Source: Alphaproteobacteria bacterium (lineage in GTDB: Bacteria; Pseudomonadota; Alphaproteobacteria; CACIAM-22H2). Taken from it: DNA of 64,000 nucleotides. Positions 47,340 through 55,427 of the stretch are shown piece by piece. The notes beneath the pieces were generated by a model. The model had not been told where the DNA came from, did not search any database, and saw only the letters and a program-made list of their open reading frames with translations. The position numbers and the translations under genes are program-made. The DNA lies in assembly GCA_017308135.1 (NCBI GenBank), contig JAFKFM010000009.1, positions 124,001 to 188,000 of the forward strand, in the 5' to 3' direction. The first letter of the stretch is position 1, and each line of letters begins with the position of its first letter.

Positions 47340-47717
47340 ATGAAAGCGTCGTCGTTCTGCTTCGTCGCGGGCGTTTTGTGCGCGATCATCGGCATGGCGA
47401 TGGGATTGCAAATGGCGATTTCGGGCGAGCATTTGCAGAAACCCGCCCACGCGCATGTGAACCTGCTCGGCTGGGTCTCGCTGTTCCTCTACGGCGTCTA
47501 TTACCGGCTGAACCCGGAGATCGATCCGACGAAGCTCGCGATATGGCAAGCGCGCGTGGCGCTGGGCAGCGTGCTGGTGATGACGATCGGGCTGTGGTTT
47601 CTCTATGCGGGCGCGGAAGCCGCCGAACCGCTTGCGGCGGCCGGTTCGCTGGGCGCCTTCGCGTCACTGCTGATCTTCGCGTTCATCGTCATCCGCAAGG
47701 AACGCGTGAAGCGTTAG
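47340..47717 (+). CDS. Small integral membrane protein with HAHVNLLGW motif
   Basis: The 125-aa product has four membrane segments: FCFVAGVLCAIIGMAMGLQMAI, NLLGWVSLFLYGVYYRL, ALGSVLVMTIGLWFLYAGA and LGAFASLLIFAFIVI. The motif KPAHAHVNLLGWVSLFLYG is like the haem-binding His region of cytochrome oxidase subunit I-like proteins. No other oxidase residues are found, so a haem or respiratory role is only a suggestion. Confidence 0.72.
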   Translation: MKASSFCFVAGVLCAIIGMAMGLQMAISGEHLQKPAHAHVNLLGWVSLFLYGVYYRLNPEIDPTKLAIWQARVALGSVLVMTIGLWFLYAGAEAAEPLAAAGSLGAFASLLIFAFIVIRKERVKR

Positions 47718-48361
47718 CAGCTATGAAACCCCGCGCCCTCGATCGGGGCTGGCATCCAGATGCCAAGCAGCCGACCGCGCGGGGGGACAGGCTCCAACAC
47801 CAGCGCCGCCCCTTCGGGAAAGGCGCGCTGCGCCACGCTCTCGCCCAGCACCATGATCGCGGGCGTGCGGTGCCCGACCAGCACGCGGTTGGCACCGGGT
47901 GCCACGGGCGCCGAAAACAAGCGCGCATGCGCTTCGAGCACGGCGTCCAATCTGCCGCCCGCGTAATCGTCGGCGATCAAATCGTCGGTCACACGCACAT
48001 TGCTTTCGCCGAACGCGAGTTCCGCCGTATCGCGCGCGCGGAAAACCGGTCCGGCGAGAACCGGCAATGCGATGCGAATGTCTCGGGCGCGCAATTCTTC
48101 GCCGATCCGGCGCGATTGGTCCCGACCGGCGGCGGAGATATTGCGCTGACCGTCGCGATCACCGATGCGGAAAGTCCGATCGCACTTCATGCCCAACGTG
48201 ACGGCGTGACGGAAGAACAGCACCAGCCCGCCCGCGCGCAACCGCTCGATCAACACGCGGCCCTCGGCGCTGTCGCCGGTCACTGGCGTAACCTGCTGGG
48301 CGGCGGCGGCCGACGCGATAAATACCAGGAATAACACGGTAATTAGCCGGCGAACGGGCAT
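47714..48361 (-). CDS. Exported histidine phosphatase family protein
   Basis: From ATG 48361 the 215-aa product starts with a signal peptide (MPVRRLITVLFLVFIASAAAAQ). LVLFFRHAVTLGMKCD carries the RH catalytic motif (usually RHG/RHA), with GPVFRARDTAELAFG and VLVGHRTPAIMV holding the second catalytic His. Branch-1 phosphatases use a phospho-His intermediate; the substrate is unknown. The upstream 312 bases hold structured RNA-like elements, one being a terminator just before this start. Confidence 0.82.
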   Translation of the reverse strand: MPVRRLITVLFLVFIASAAAAQQVTPVTGDSAEGRVLIERLRAGGLVLFFRHAVTLGMKCDRTFRIGDRDGQRNISAAGRDQSRRIGEELRARDIRIALPVLAGPVFRARDTAELAFGESNVRVTDDLIADDYAGGRLDAVLEAHARLFSAPVAPGANRVLVGHRTPAIMVLGESVAQRAFPEGAALVLEPVPPRGRLLGIWMPAPIEGAGFHSC

Positions 48362-48673
48362 TTCGGCGATCCCCGAAAAAGAAAAGGGCCGCGCTTTGCA
48401 GCACGGCCCAAGTTTAGGGAGGAAACGCCCAAGAAACGACCCGGAGGCCGTTTCAAGTTGCGACATCAGATGTCGCAATGCACAAGATAGTTTGTGCGCT
48501 GCAAAAATCAAGCGTTAAGTCGTCGCAGGGGCACGAGAATTTTTTGCCGCAGACGCAAATTCTCCAATTCCTTGGAAAATCTGACTATTTGCCATTCTGA
48601 TAACGACACCCTTACCCCGATACGGGGTGCCGCTTAACTTGCCCCGACGGGTCCGGACTCGCCAAGATGGGGC
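48362..48673. other. Hairpin-rich intergenic region
   Basis: No protein-coding gene is seen in these 312 bases. There are six inverted repeats, listed in the ncRNA entry and the findings. It also must hold promoters for the divergent phosphatase gene (minus) and mlaE (plus); a short palindrome ACCCCG-ATA-CGGGGT at 48614-48628 is close to the mlaE side. Base composition is more AT-rich at 48510-48610. Confidence 0.7.
48375..48500 (-). ncRNA. Candidate structured small RNA or leader
   Basis: Reading on the minus strand, hairpins follow one another: GCACAA/TTGTGC (48480-48497), perfect 10-bp arms TTGCGACATC with one middle base (48458-48478), GAAACG/CGTTTC (48433-48454), a TCCTCCC stretch, and finally GGGCCG/CGGCCC (48386-48409) followed by TTTTCTTTTT. 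This ends like a rho-independent terminator just before the phosphatase start. Alternatives are an attenuator leader or operators for the divergent genes. The 5' end is not known. Confidence 0.45.
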
Positions 48674-49819
48674 ATGGCGGAACTTCGGCGCGCACCGGGA
48701 TGGGCCCAAAGCGGGCATGACGGCGCCGCCGGCGTGGCGACGCTCGGCGGGCGCTGGACGCTCGCCTTCGTGCCCGATCTCGAAGCCGCACTGGCCAAAA
48801 TCGACGTGAAGGGGGCCCGCAACGTGCGGGTCGATATCGCCGCTGTCGAAGCGCTGGATTCGGGCGGCGCTTGGCTCATCCACCGGCAATTCCGCCGCTG
48901 GCGCGAAGCCGGGATCGATATCGAGCTCGCGGGTGCTTCGGACGCGCAAGCCGCCTTGCTCGAGCGCATGGAAGCGGCCGAGGAAGAACGCAAACCCCTC
49001 GCAAGGCCGTTCGAGGGCGCGTTCCGGGCACTCGCCGAACGCGCGGGCGAGAATACGATCGCATTGCTGCGCGAGGCTTACGCGCTGCTCGCGTTCCTGG
49101 GCGCGGTCGCTTCGACCTGGAGCCTGTCGTGGTATCGCCCGCAACGCGTGCGGCTGACCAGCATCGTCCATCATATCGAACGCATCGGCATCGATGCGCT
49201 GCCGATCCTGGGCTTGCTGTCCTTCCTGATCGGCATCGTGCTCGCCTTCCAGGGGGCGGACCAATTGCGCGCTTACGGCGCGGAAGTCTTCACGGTGAAT
49301 CTGCTCGGCGTGTCGATCCTGCGCGAGATCGGCGTGCTGATCACCTCGATCCTGGTCGCGGGCCGCACGGGCAGCGCCTTCACCGCCGAAATCGGCACGA
49401 TGAAGGTGAACCAGGAAATCGACGCGATGCGCACCATCGGCCTCGACCCGATGGAAACGCTGGTGCTGCCGCGCTTGATCGCGTTGGCGATCGCGCTGCC
49501 GCTGCTCGTCTTCTACGCCAATACGATGGCGCTGATCGGCGGCATGACGCTGTCGCTCCTCAGCCTCGGCCTGTCGCTCGAACAATTCCTCGAGCAGCTG
49601 TCGACGGCCGTATCGCTCAGCACCTATGTGATCGGCTTGATCAAGGCGCCGGTCTTCGCGGTGCTGATCGGCCTGGTCGCGTGCTACGAAGGCTTGAAGG
49701 TCTCGGGCTCGGCCGAAAGCGTGGGCATCCACACGACGCGCTCGGTCGTCAAATCGATCTTCCTGGTGATCCTCGCGGACGCCGCGTTCTCCATCGTATT
49801 TTCGTATCTGGGCATATGA
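48674..49819 (+). CDS. mlaE: MlaE-type ABC transporter permease with fused STAS domain
   Basis: The 381-aa product has an N-terminal STAS domain (about residues 20-105, NVRVDIAAVEALDSGGAWLIHRQFRRW) like MlaB, and a C-terminal MlaE permease (from about 145) with LPILGLLSFLIGIVLAFQGADQLRAYGAEVFTVNLLGVSILREIGVLITSILVAGRTGSAFTAEIGTMKVNQEIDAM. The first helix also has a typical FLGAVAS start. In the Mla system it moves phospholipids between outer and inner membrane. The fusion combines MlaB and MlaE in one gene. ATGA overlap couples it with mlaF. Confidence 0.92.
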   Translation: MAELRRAPGWAQSGHDGAAGVATLGGRWTLAFVPDLEAALAKIDVKGARNVRVDIAAVEALDSGGAWLIHRQFRRWREAGIDIELAGASDAQAALLERMEAAEEERKPLARPFEGAFRALAERAGENTIALLREAYALLAFLGAVASTWSLSWYRPQRVRLTSIVHHIERIGIDALPILGLLSFLIGIVLAFQGADQLRAYGAEVFTVNLLGVSILREIGVLITSILVAGRTGSAFTAEIGTMKVNQEIDAMRTIGLDPMETLVLPRLIALAIALPLLVFYANTMALIGGMTLSLLSLGLSLEQFLEQLSTAVSLSTYVIGLIKAPVFAVLIGLVACYEGLKVSGSAESVGIHTTRSVVKSIFLVILADAAFSIVFSYLGI

Positions 49820-50589
49820 GCGACGATCCCGTCATCCGCGTGCGCGGCCTGGTCACGCGCTTCGGTTCGAGCCCGCCGATCCATGACGGGCTCGATCTCG
49901 ACGTGAAGCGCGGCGAGATCCTGGCGATCGTCGGCGGCTCGGGCACGGGCAAATCGGTGCTGCTGCGCACGATCCTCGGCCTCAAACACCCCGACGGCGG
50001 CACGGTCGAAGTGCTGGGCGAACAGCTCGACAAGCTCGATTCCATGGCGCGGGCACCGGTGCTGAAGCGCATGGGCGTGCTGTTCCAGGACGGCGCCTTG
50101 TTCAGCGCGCTGACCGTCGCGCAGAATATCCGCCTGCCGTTCAACGAGCATATGAAGCTCGATCCCAAACTCGTCGGCCAGTTGATCCGCGTGAAGCTCT
50201 CGATGGTCGGGCTGCCGCAGGATGCGGGCGCCAAGTTTCCGTCGGAGCTGTCGGGCGGCATGCGCAAGCGCGCGGGCCTCGCGCGCGCCATCGCGCTCGA
50301 TCCGGATTTGCTGTTCCTCGACGAGCCCACGGCCGGCCTCGATCCCATCGGCGCGGCGAAATTCGACGCGCTGATCCGCGACCTGCAACGCAGCCTGGCG
50401 CTCAGCGTCGTGATGATCACCCACGACGTCGACACGCTGGGCGCCATCGCCGATCGCGTCGCCGTGCTGATCGACAAAAAGATCGTCGTCGGGACGCTGG
50501 ACGAAATCCGCGCGCACCCGCATCCTTGGATCCAGGAGTATTTTTCGGGTCCGCGCGGCCGCGCCGCTTTGGAATCTCGGGGGACTTGA
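49816..50589 (+). CDS. mlaF: MlaF-type ABC transporter ATPase
   Basis: The 257-aa protein has Walker A GGSGTGKSVLL, Q-loop LFQDGALFSALTV, signature ELSGGMRKRAGLARAIA, Walker B LLFLDEPTAGLDPI and switch His VMITHDVDT. ELSGGMRKR rather than LSGGQ is typical of the MlaF/Ttg2A group. It drives lipid transport with the MlaE permease encoded upstream. Confidence 0.94.
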   Translation: MSDDPVIRVRGLVTRFGSSPPIHDGLDLDVKRGEILAIVGGSGTGKSVLLRTILGLKHPDGGTVEVLGEQLDKLDSMARAPVLKRMGVLFQDGALFSALTVAQNIRLPFNEHMKLDPKLVGQLIRVKLSMVGLPQDAGAKFPSELSGGMRKRAGLARAIALDPDLLFLDEPTAGLDPIGAAKFDALIRDLQRSLALSVVMITHDVDTLGAIADRVAVLIDKKIVVGTLDEIRAHPHPWIQEYFSGPRGRAALESRGT

Positions 50590-50592
50590 CCG

Positions 50593-51609
50593 GTGGAAAC
50601 GCGCGCCAACCATTTTCTGGTCGGGATCTTCGTGCTGTCGCTGACGGCGCTGCTGGCGTTCGCGGGGCTGTGGTTCGCGCGCGCCAATCTGGGCGAAGCG
50701 CAGACGACCTATCACACGCTGTTCCGCGGCTCGGTCACCGGCCTGTCGATCGGCTCGACCGTGCGCTATCGCGGCGTGCCGGTCGGCACGGTTTCCGACA
50801 TCCGCATCGACCCCGACAACGTCGAACGCATTCTGGTCGTGCTCGGCTTGCGCCCGGGCACGCCGGTCAAGACCGACACGGTCGCCTCGCTCCAGCCGCA
50901 GGGCATTACGGGGCTGTCTTTCGTGCAATTGACCGGCGGCACGCAGGAAGCCGCCCCATTACGCATCCAGCCGGGCGCCACGGCGCCGGTCATTCCGTCG
51001 CGCCCCTCGCCGATCGAGCAATTGCTGACCGACGCGCCCGAGGCGATGGCGCGCGTGGGCGTGCTGGTCGAGCGCATCAGCCAGATCCTCAACGACGACA
51101 ATCTGCGCAACATCAACCGCATCATCGACGACGGCGCCACCGCGATGGGCAGCCTTGCCGCCACTTTGGTGCAGGTGGAGAAGCTGGCCAGCGACGCGGG
51201 CGGCACGCTGAAGAACGTCGATCGGTCGCTCGCCGGCGCCGACAAACTGATCGCGGAATCGCGCGGATCGATCGAGCGCGTCAGCGGCCAAGCCCAATCG
51301 CTGCTGAACGAGATCCAGGCGGCGGCGCGCGACGCGCGGCCCTTGGGCCCGCAAGCGCAGGCCGCGATCGCCGATCTGCGCAACACGCTGGGCGGCTTCG
51401 GGCGCGTGGCGGAGGAGATGGAGCGTTTGGTCGCCACGACGCGGCCCGGCCTGGAGGATTTCGGCCAGCAAGGCGTCTACGATCTGCAGCAATTCATGAT
51501 CGAGGGCCGCACGCTGATGATGACCCTCAACCGCGTGATCGCGAATTTCGAACGCGATCCCGCACGGTTCCTGTTCGGCGATCAGCAGCGCGGCGTGGAG
51601 GCGAAATGA
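50593..51609 (+). CDS. mlaD: MlaD/MCE-domain substrate-binding protein
   Basis: Starts at GTG 50593, three bases after mlaF. The 338-aa protein has one N-terminal membrane helix (FLVGIFVLSLTALLAFAGLWFA), an MCE domain (TTYHTLFRGSVTGLSIGSTVRYRGVPVGTVSDIRID, about residues 38-115) and a long helical C-terminal part (about 140-320). MCE rings carry lipid between membranes. The long helix resembles PqiB/YebT-type bridging parts more than the short E. coli MlaD. Confidence 0.9.
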   Translation: METRANHFLVGIFVLSLTALLAFAGLWFARANLGEAQTTYHTLFRGSVTGLSIGSTVRYRGVPVGTVSDIRIDPDNVERILVVLGLRPGTPVKTDTVASLQPQGITGLSFVQLTGGTQEAAPLRIQPGATAPVIPSRPSPIEQLLTDAPEAMARVGVLVERISQILNDDNLRNINRIIDDGATAMGSLAATLVQVEKLASDAGGTLKNVDRSLAGADKLIAESRGSIERVSGQAQSLLNEIQAAARDARPLGPQAQAAIADLRNTLGGFGRVAEEMERLVATTRPGLEDFGQQGVYDLQQFMIEGRTLMMTLNRVIANFERDPARFLFGDQQRGVEAK

Positions 51610-52235
51610 CGACGACGAAAATCACCCGTCGCGCGGTACTGGTCGGCGGTTCGGTCGCGACGCTCGGCGCTTGCGCCCTGCCCGGCGGCGGCGATCCGCC
51701 GCAGCTTTATACGCTCACGCCCAAATCGACCTTCGCCGCCGACCTGCCGCAAGCCGATTGGCAGCTCGCAATCGAATTGCCGATCGCCTCGGGCGGGCTC
51801 GACACCGCGCGTATCGCCCTTCAACGCACGCCCTTCACGCTCGATTTCTACGCCCGCGCGGCATGGACCGACACGGCGCCGCGCATGGTGCAGGCGCTGT
51901 TGATCGAAAGTTTCGAGGCGACCGGCAAGATCGTCGGCGTCAGCCGCGATTCGGCGGCGTTGCGCCCCGATTATTTGCTGAAGGTCGATCTACGCGAATT
52001 CCAGGCCGAGTATTTCGACGGCGCCTTGCCCCATGCGCATGTGCGCTTGGGCGTGCGGCTGGTGCGCTTGCCCGACCGCGTGATCGAAGCCGGCTTCGTC
52101 GCCGACGAACGCGTGCGCGCCGCGCAAGGCGATCTGTCCGCCGTCTCGCAAGCCTTCGACGCGGCGCTGGGCAGCGCCATGCGCAAGATCGTCGAATGGA
52201 CCTTGCGCGCCGGCCAGCCGCGCCGCCGGCGTTGA
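51606..52235 (+). CDS. ABC-type transport auxiliary lipoprotein (PqiC-like)
   Basis: The 209-aa product begins with a twin-arginine-like KITRRAVLVGGSVATLGACALPGG; Cys 23 after LGA is a likely lipobox. The domain LYTLTPKSTF...LPQADWQLAIELPIASGGLDTARIALQRTPFTLDFYARAAWTDTAPRMVQALLIESFE is the ABC_trans_aux/DUF330 pattern. It is the fourth gene of the mla operon and would serve as the outer membrane partner of the MCE protein. Export by Tat or Sec is open. Confidence 0.85.
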   Translation: MTTTKITRRAVLVGGSVATLGACALPGGGDPPQLYTLTPKSTFAADLPQADWQLAIELPIASGGLDTARIALQRTPFTLDFYARAAWTDTAPRMVQALLIESFEATGKIVGVSRDSAALRPDYLLKVDLREFQAEYFDGALPHAHVRLGVRLVRLPDRVIEAGFVADERVRAAQGDLSAVSQAFDAALGSAMRKIVEWTLRAGQPRRRR

Positions 52236-52246
52236 AGGAAGGTTTC

Positions 52247-52528
52247 ATGCCGATCTATGCCGACCGTATCCGCACGAAACTGACCGCCGAATTCGCGCCC
52301 GCCGCGCTGGATATCGAGGACGAATCCGCGCGCCATGCGGGGCATGCGGGAGCCGCCCCCGGCGGCGAAACCCATTTCCGCGTGCGCATCGTGTCGGCCG
52401 CGTTCGCCGGGATGGGCCGCGTGGAACGCCAGCGGCGCGTCTATGCCGTGCTGGCGAGCGAGCTTGCCGAGCGCGTCCACGCCCTGGCGCTGGAGACCCG
52501 CACGCCCGACGAAGCCGCGAAGGCCTGA
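52247..52528 (+). CDS. bolA: BolA family protein
   Basis: The 93-aa product has the BolA pattern: YADRIRTKLTAEFAPAALDIEDESARHAGHAG, ETHFRVRIVSAAFAGMGRVERQRRVYAVLASEL, and HALALETRTPDEA. The H in ESARHAGHAG and the RVERQRRVY helix are conserved. BolA proteins work with monothiol glutaredoxins in iron-sulfur cluster handling and stress response. ATG 52247 is preceded by AAGGAAGG. Confidence 0.93.
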   Translation: MPIYADRIRTKLTAEFAPAALDIEDESARHAGHAGAAPGGETHFRVRIVSAAFAGMGRVERQRRVYAVLASELAERVHALALETRTPDEAAKA

Positions 52529-52617
52529 CCGCCCGCGCGCCGTCCCATGGCAGCGAAGCCGTTTGCGTCTTTACAACCGATTTGCTATTAATTTCTGAAT
52601 TATTCTAGGAGCCGGTA

Positions 52618-52893
52618 TTGCCCGTTCCTTCCGAGCGCCCGCGCAACGTCACGATCCGGGGCAAGCGCACGTCGATGCGCCTGGAGCCCGGCTTCTGGGA
52701 CGCGATCGACGAGATCGCGACGCGCGAAGGATTGGCGGTCGATCAGGTGTTCGAGCGCGTGGCCAAATCGCCCCATCGGGGAAATCTGTCCTCCGCGATC
52801 CGCGTTTACGTGCTCGCCTATTTCCGCTTGCCCCGGACCCGGCCGCCGGCACGCGCCAAAATTCAGCGCCGTTCGACGTGGAATTCGGGGTAG
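52618..52893 (+). CDS. Ribbon-helix-helix protein (RHH_4-like)
   Basis: The TTG start at 52618 follows AGGAG; no ATG is near. The 91-aa product carries VTIRGKRTSMRLEPGFWDAIDEIATREGLAVDQVFERV and NLSSAIRVYVLAYFRLP. This R-G-K-R-T-S-x-R-L-E-x-x-F-W pattern is the alphaproteobacterial RHH_4 family. It probably binds DNA as a dimer and may be an autoregulated repressor. Its end overlaps a convergent DUF2889 gene. Confidence 0.83.
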   Translation: MPVPSERPRNVTIRGKRTSMRLEPGFWDAIDEIATREGLAVDQVFERVAKSPHRGNLSSAIRVYVLAYFRLPRTRPPARAKIQRRSTWNSG

Positions 52894-53432
52894 TCGCGGC
52901 GCACGATTTCGCCGTCCAACGCCAGCGCGTGGCACGTGTCGAGATGGGCGGGCCGCCCCTCGCCCTTGGTTTTGCGCAGCGGGAATACGGTCTGGAACGC
53001 GGTCGTGCCCAGCGCGTTGATCGCAAGCTCGACCAGATGCGTGCAACCCTTGACCCCGCCCAGCCGTTCGAGCACCGCCTTGCGCCAGCCGCGCCCGATG
53101 CGCAACCCCACCAGCGCGCTGAAATCGGGCGCCACATCCGGACATGTTTCGTAAGGGGTGGCGTAGCTCGCCGCATGCGCTTCGCGCACGATCATGTCGT
53201 CGTCGATGGTCAAACGCAGCTTCATCCCGTGCAGCGGCGTGCCGGGCGGAATGGGTCCGCGAAACCGGTTGTCGAAAGGATAGGATTTGACGTCGGTCAG
53301 CTCGCCTTCGATGTCCCACAAGCCATCCGCGCGGCGATAACCGTTGCAGACGATCCGGCGCGTATGGATCGGCTCGCGTGCGGCGGCTTGCGGAAGCTCG
53401 GCGTGCGGTGTCGGCTGGATTGGCGCGGGCAT
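52863..53432 (-). CDS. DUF2889 family protein
   Basis: The 189-aa product shows HTRRIVCNGYRRADGLWDIEGELTDVKSYPFDN, LHGMKLRLTIDDDMIVREAHAASYATPYETCPDVAPDF and GGVKGCTHLVELAINALGTTAFQTVFP, all typical of DUF2889. Function is unknown; it is soluble and usually near catabolic genes. It converges with the RHH gene, overlapping by 31 bases. Confidence 0.86.
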   Translation of the reverse strand: MPAPIQPTPHAELPQAAAREPIHTRRIVCNGYRRADGLWDIEGELTDVKSYPFDNRFRGPIPPGTPLHGMKLRLTIDDDMIVREAHAASYATPYETCPDVAPDFSALVGLRIGRGWRKAVLERLGGVKGCTHLVELAINALGTTAFQTVFPLRKTKGEGRPAHLDTCHALALDGEIVRRDYPEFHVERR

Positions 53433-53498
53433 AGCGAAGCGATCTCCGGGACGTGACGTCCCGGATGATCGCCCGCCCGGCCTTTCAGGCCAAGAAAA

Positions 53499-53951
53499 TC
53501 AGTTCAGGCCGTAGCCCGCCCCGCCCGCGATGAAGGCTTCGCGTTCCTTGAGGTTTTCCTCGAGTTCGCCCAAGGCCGCCGCGTAAAGATCGCGCACCGA
53601 CACCATGCCGATCAGCTTGCCGCCCTCGACCACCGGCAAATGCCGGTAGCCGTAGCGGCGCATCATCTCCAACGCCTCGCGCGGCGGGGCGTCGGGACCG
53701 ATCGTGTCGGGATTGCGGGTCATCGCTTCGCCCAGCGTCACCTTGTCGGGATCGCGATGCTGACCGACGATCTTGGTCATCGCGTCGCGCTCGGTGAAGA
53801 TGCCCGCCAGATGACCGCCTTCGACGATCATCAGCGCGCCGATGCGCCGCTTGGCCATCGTCACGCAGGCTTCGCGCACGGTCATATTGCCGGAAGCGGT
53901 CGCCAATTCCTGGCTGCCGGAGATCACGTCGGGAACAATACGGCGATGCAT
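53499..53951 (-). CDS. CBS-domain protein
   Basis: The 150-aa product has two CBS domains in tandem: VREACVTMAKRRIGALMIVEGGHLAGIFTERDAMTKI (about residues 25-62) and REALEMMRRYGYRHLPVVEGGKLIGMVSVRDL (about 90-122). No enzyme domain is attached. CBS pairs bind adenosyl nucleotides and act as energy sensors. Stand-alone, unlinked gene with intergenic space on both sides. Confidence 0.9.
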   Translation of the reverse strand: MHRRIVPDVISGSQELATASGNMTVREACVTMAKRRIGALMIVEGGHLAGIFTERDAMTKIVGQHRDPDKVTLGEAMTRNPDTIGPDAPPREALEMMRRYGYRHLPVVEGGKLIGMVSVRDLYAAALGELEENLKEREAFIAGGAGYGLN

Positions 53952-54089
53952 GTTTCCTCCGATCTGTGCCCGGTCGTCCGGTGTTGATCGTGAAAGCGCC
54001 TTGCGCGGGATTTCCCGTTCGCAAGGTTCGGACGCCGTCCTGGTTTGAATTAAGCGCCCGGCCGATGCCCCTTGGCAAGTCCCGAAAAT

Positions 54090-55427
54090 TCAGGCCGCGC
54101 GTTCGCCCGAGGCAGGAATTTTCGCGGCCTTCGCCGTCGCCGCATCGTCGGCCACGGCCACGCGCAGCGTCGCGATTTGATGGCGTTTGCGGCGCACAAT
54201 CTCGAACCGCAAGCCGTGAAAGACGTAAACCTGTCCGACGTCGGGAATGCGGCGCGCTTCGTACAGCACCAGCCCCGCGATCGTCGCGGCGGACTCGTCG
54301 GGCAGGCGCCAATCGAATTGGCGGTTGAGATCGCGGATCGTCACATGCCCGTCGATCACGTAGCTGCCGTCCGATTGCGGGCGCACGCCGGGCACGTTGA
54401 ATTCGTGCCGCTCGGCGATGTCGCCGACGATTTCCTCGAGGATATCTTCGAGCGTCACGACGCCGAGCAGCGCGCCGTATTCGTCGACGACCAGCGCGAA
54501 ATGTTCGCGCCGGCGGCGGAAGGCTTCGAGCTGGTCGAGCAGCGTCGTCGTGTCCGGGATGAACCAGGGCCGCGCGGCGATCGACGGCACATCGACCTTG
54601 CCCGCGTCGCCGCCCTGGCCGCGCACCGCTTGCAGCAACGCCTTGGCGTGCAGCACGCCGACGATATTGTCGGGCACGCCGCGCCACAGCGGAATGCGCG
54701 AATACGGGCTCGACAACGCCTGATCGAGGATCGCTTCGGCCGGCTGTTCGATGTCGATCGCGAAAACCTGCCGGCGATGGACGAGGATCGCCGCTACCGT
54801 CACGTCGGCGAGATCGAGGATGGAGCGCATCATCTGCCGCTCCTTGCGCGTCTCGGAATCCGGCGCCGCCGCGCCGTGCAGATCGATGGCACCCTTCAAC
54901 TGTTCTTCGGCCGCTTCGGCGGGCCGTTCTTTTGGCTTCCAGCCGAAGGCGCGCAAAATCCCCAGCGCCGCCTTGCGCGTGATCCGTGCCGGCGGCGTCA
55001 AAAATCCGAGCCAGAACCGCGCGACGGGCACGAACGTCAACGCCGCCCGATCGGCGTTGTTGAGCGCCCAGATGCGCGCGAAGGCTTCGCCGAACACGGC
55101 GAACAGCCCGGCGACCAAAATCGCGGCGTAGATCGGCCCGGCGAAGCCGAAATCATAGGTGAAGGCGCAGGCGACCAGCGCCGTCGCCAGCACGAGGGCC
55201 GCGATATTGCCGAAGCGCACGGCCGAGGCGAGCGCGTCGGTCTTGGTCTTGAGATAAAGAACGAGTGCGGCGCGTTTGCTGCCTTTGCGTTCCAGCGCTT
55301 GAAGCCGCGCGCGCGACGCCGCACCGATCGCCGACTCGGCGGCATTGAGCAAGGCGCTGGCGGTCAACAGAACGGCCAGCGCGATCAACGCCAGCCAATC
55401 GTCCCAGCCGAACGCCGCCCAATTCAT
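54090..55427 (-). CDS. CorC/HlyC-type transporter-associated protein (CNNM, CBS, CorC domains)
   Basis: From ATG 55427 the 445-aa product has an N-terminal CNNM/DUF21 membrane domain (three or four helices, WLALIALAVLLTASALLNAAESAIGAASRARLQAL), a CBS pair (about 215-335, YSRIPLWRGVPDNIVGVLHAKALL and HFALVVDEYGALLGVVTLEDILEEIVGDI) and a C-terminal CorC_HlyC domain (DGSYVIDGHVTIRDLNRQFDWRLPDESAATIAGLV). Such proteins transport or sense Mg/Co ions or help envelope function. Its start overlaps the aroB stop by four bases. Confidence 0.9.
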   Translation of the reverse strand: MNWAAFGWDDWLALIALAVLLTASALLNAAESAIGAASRARLQALERKGSKRAALVLYLKTKTDALASAVRFGNIAALVLATALVACAFTYDFGFAGPIYAAILVAGLFAVFGEAFARIWALNNADRAALTFVPVARFWLGFLTPPARITRKAALGILRAFGWKPKERPAEAAEEQLKGAIDLHGAAAPDSETRKERQMMRSILDLADVTVAAILVHRRQVFAIDIEQPAEAILDQALSSPYSRIPLWRGVPDNIVGVLHAKALLQAVRGQGGDAGKVDVPSIAARPWFIPDTTTLLDQLEAFRRRREHFALVVDEYGALLGVVTLEDILEEIVGDIAERHEFNVPGVRPQSDGSYVIDGHVTIRDLNRQFDWRLPDESAATIAGLVLYEARRIPDVGQVYVFHGLRFEIVRRKRHQIATLRVAVADDAATAKAAKIPASGERAA

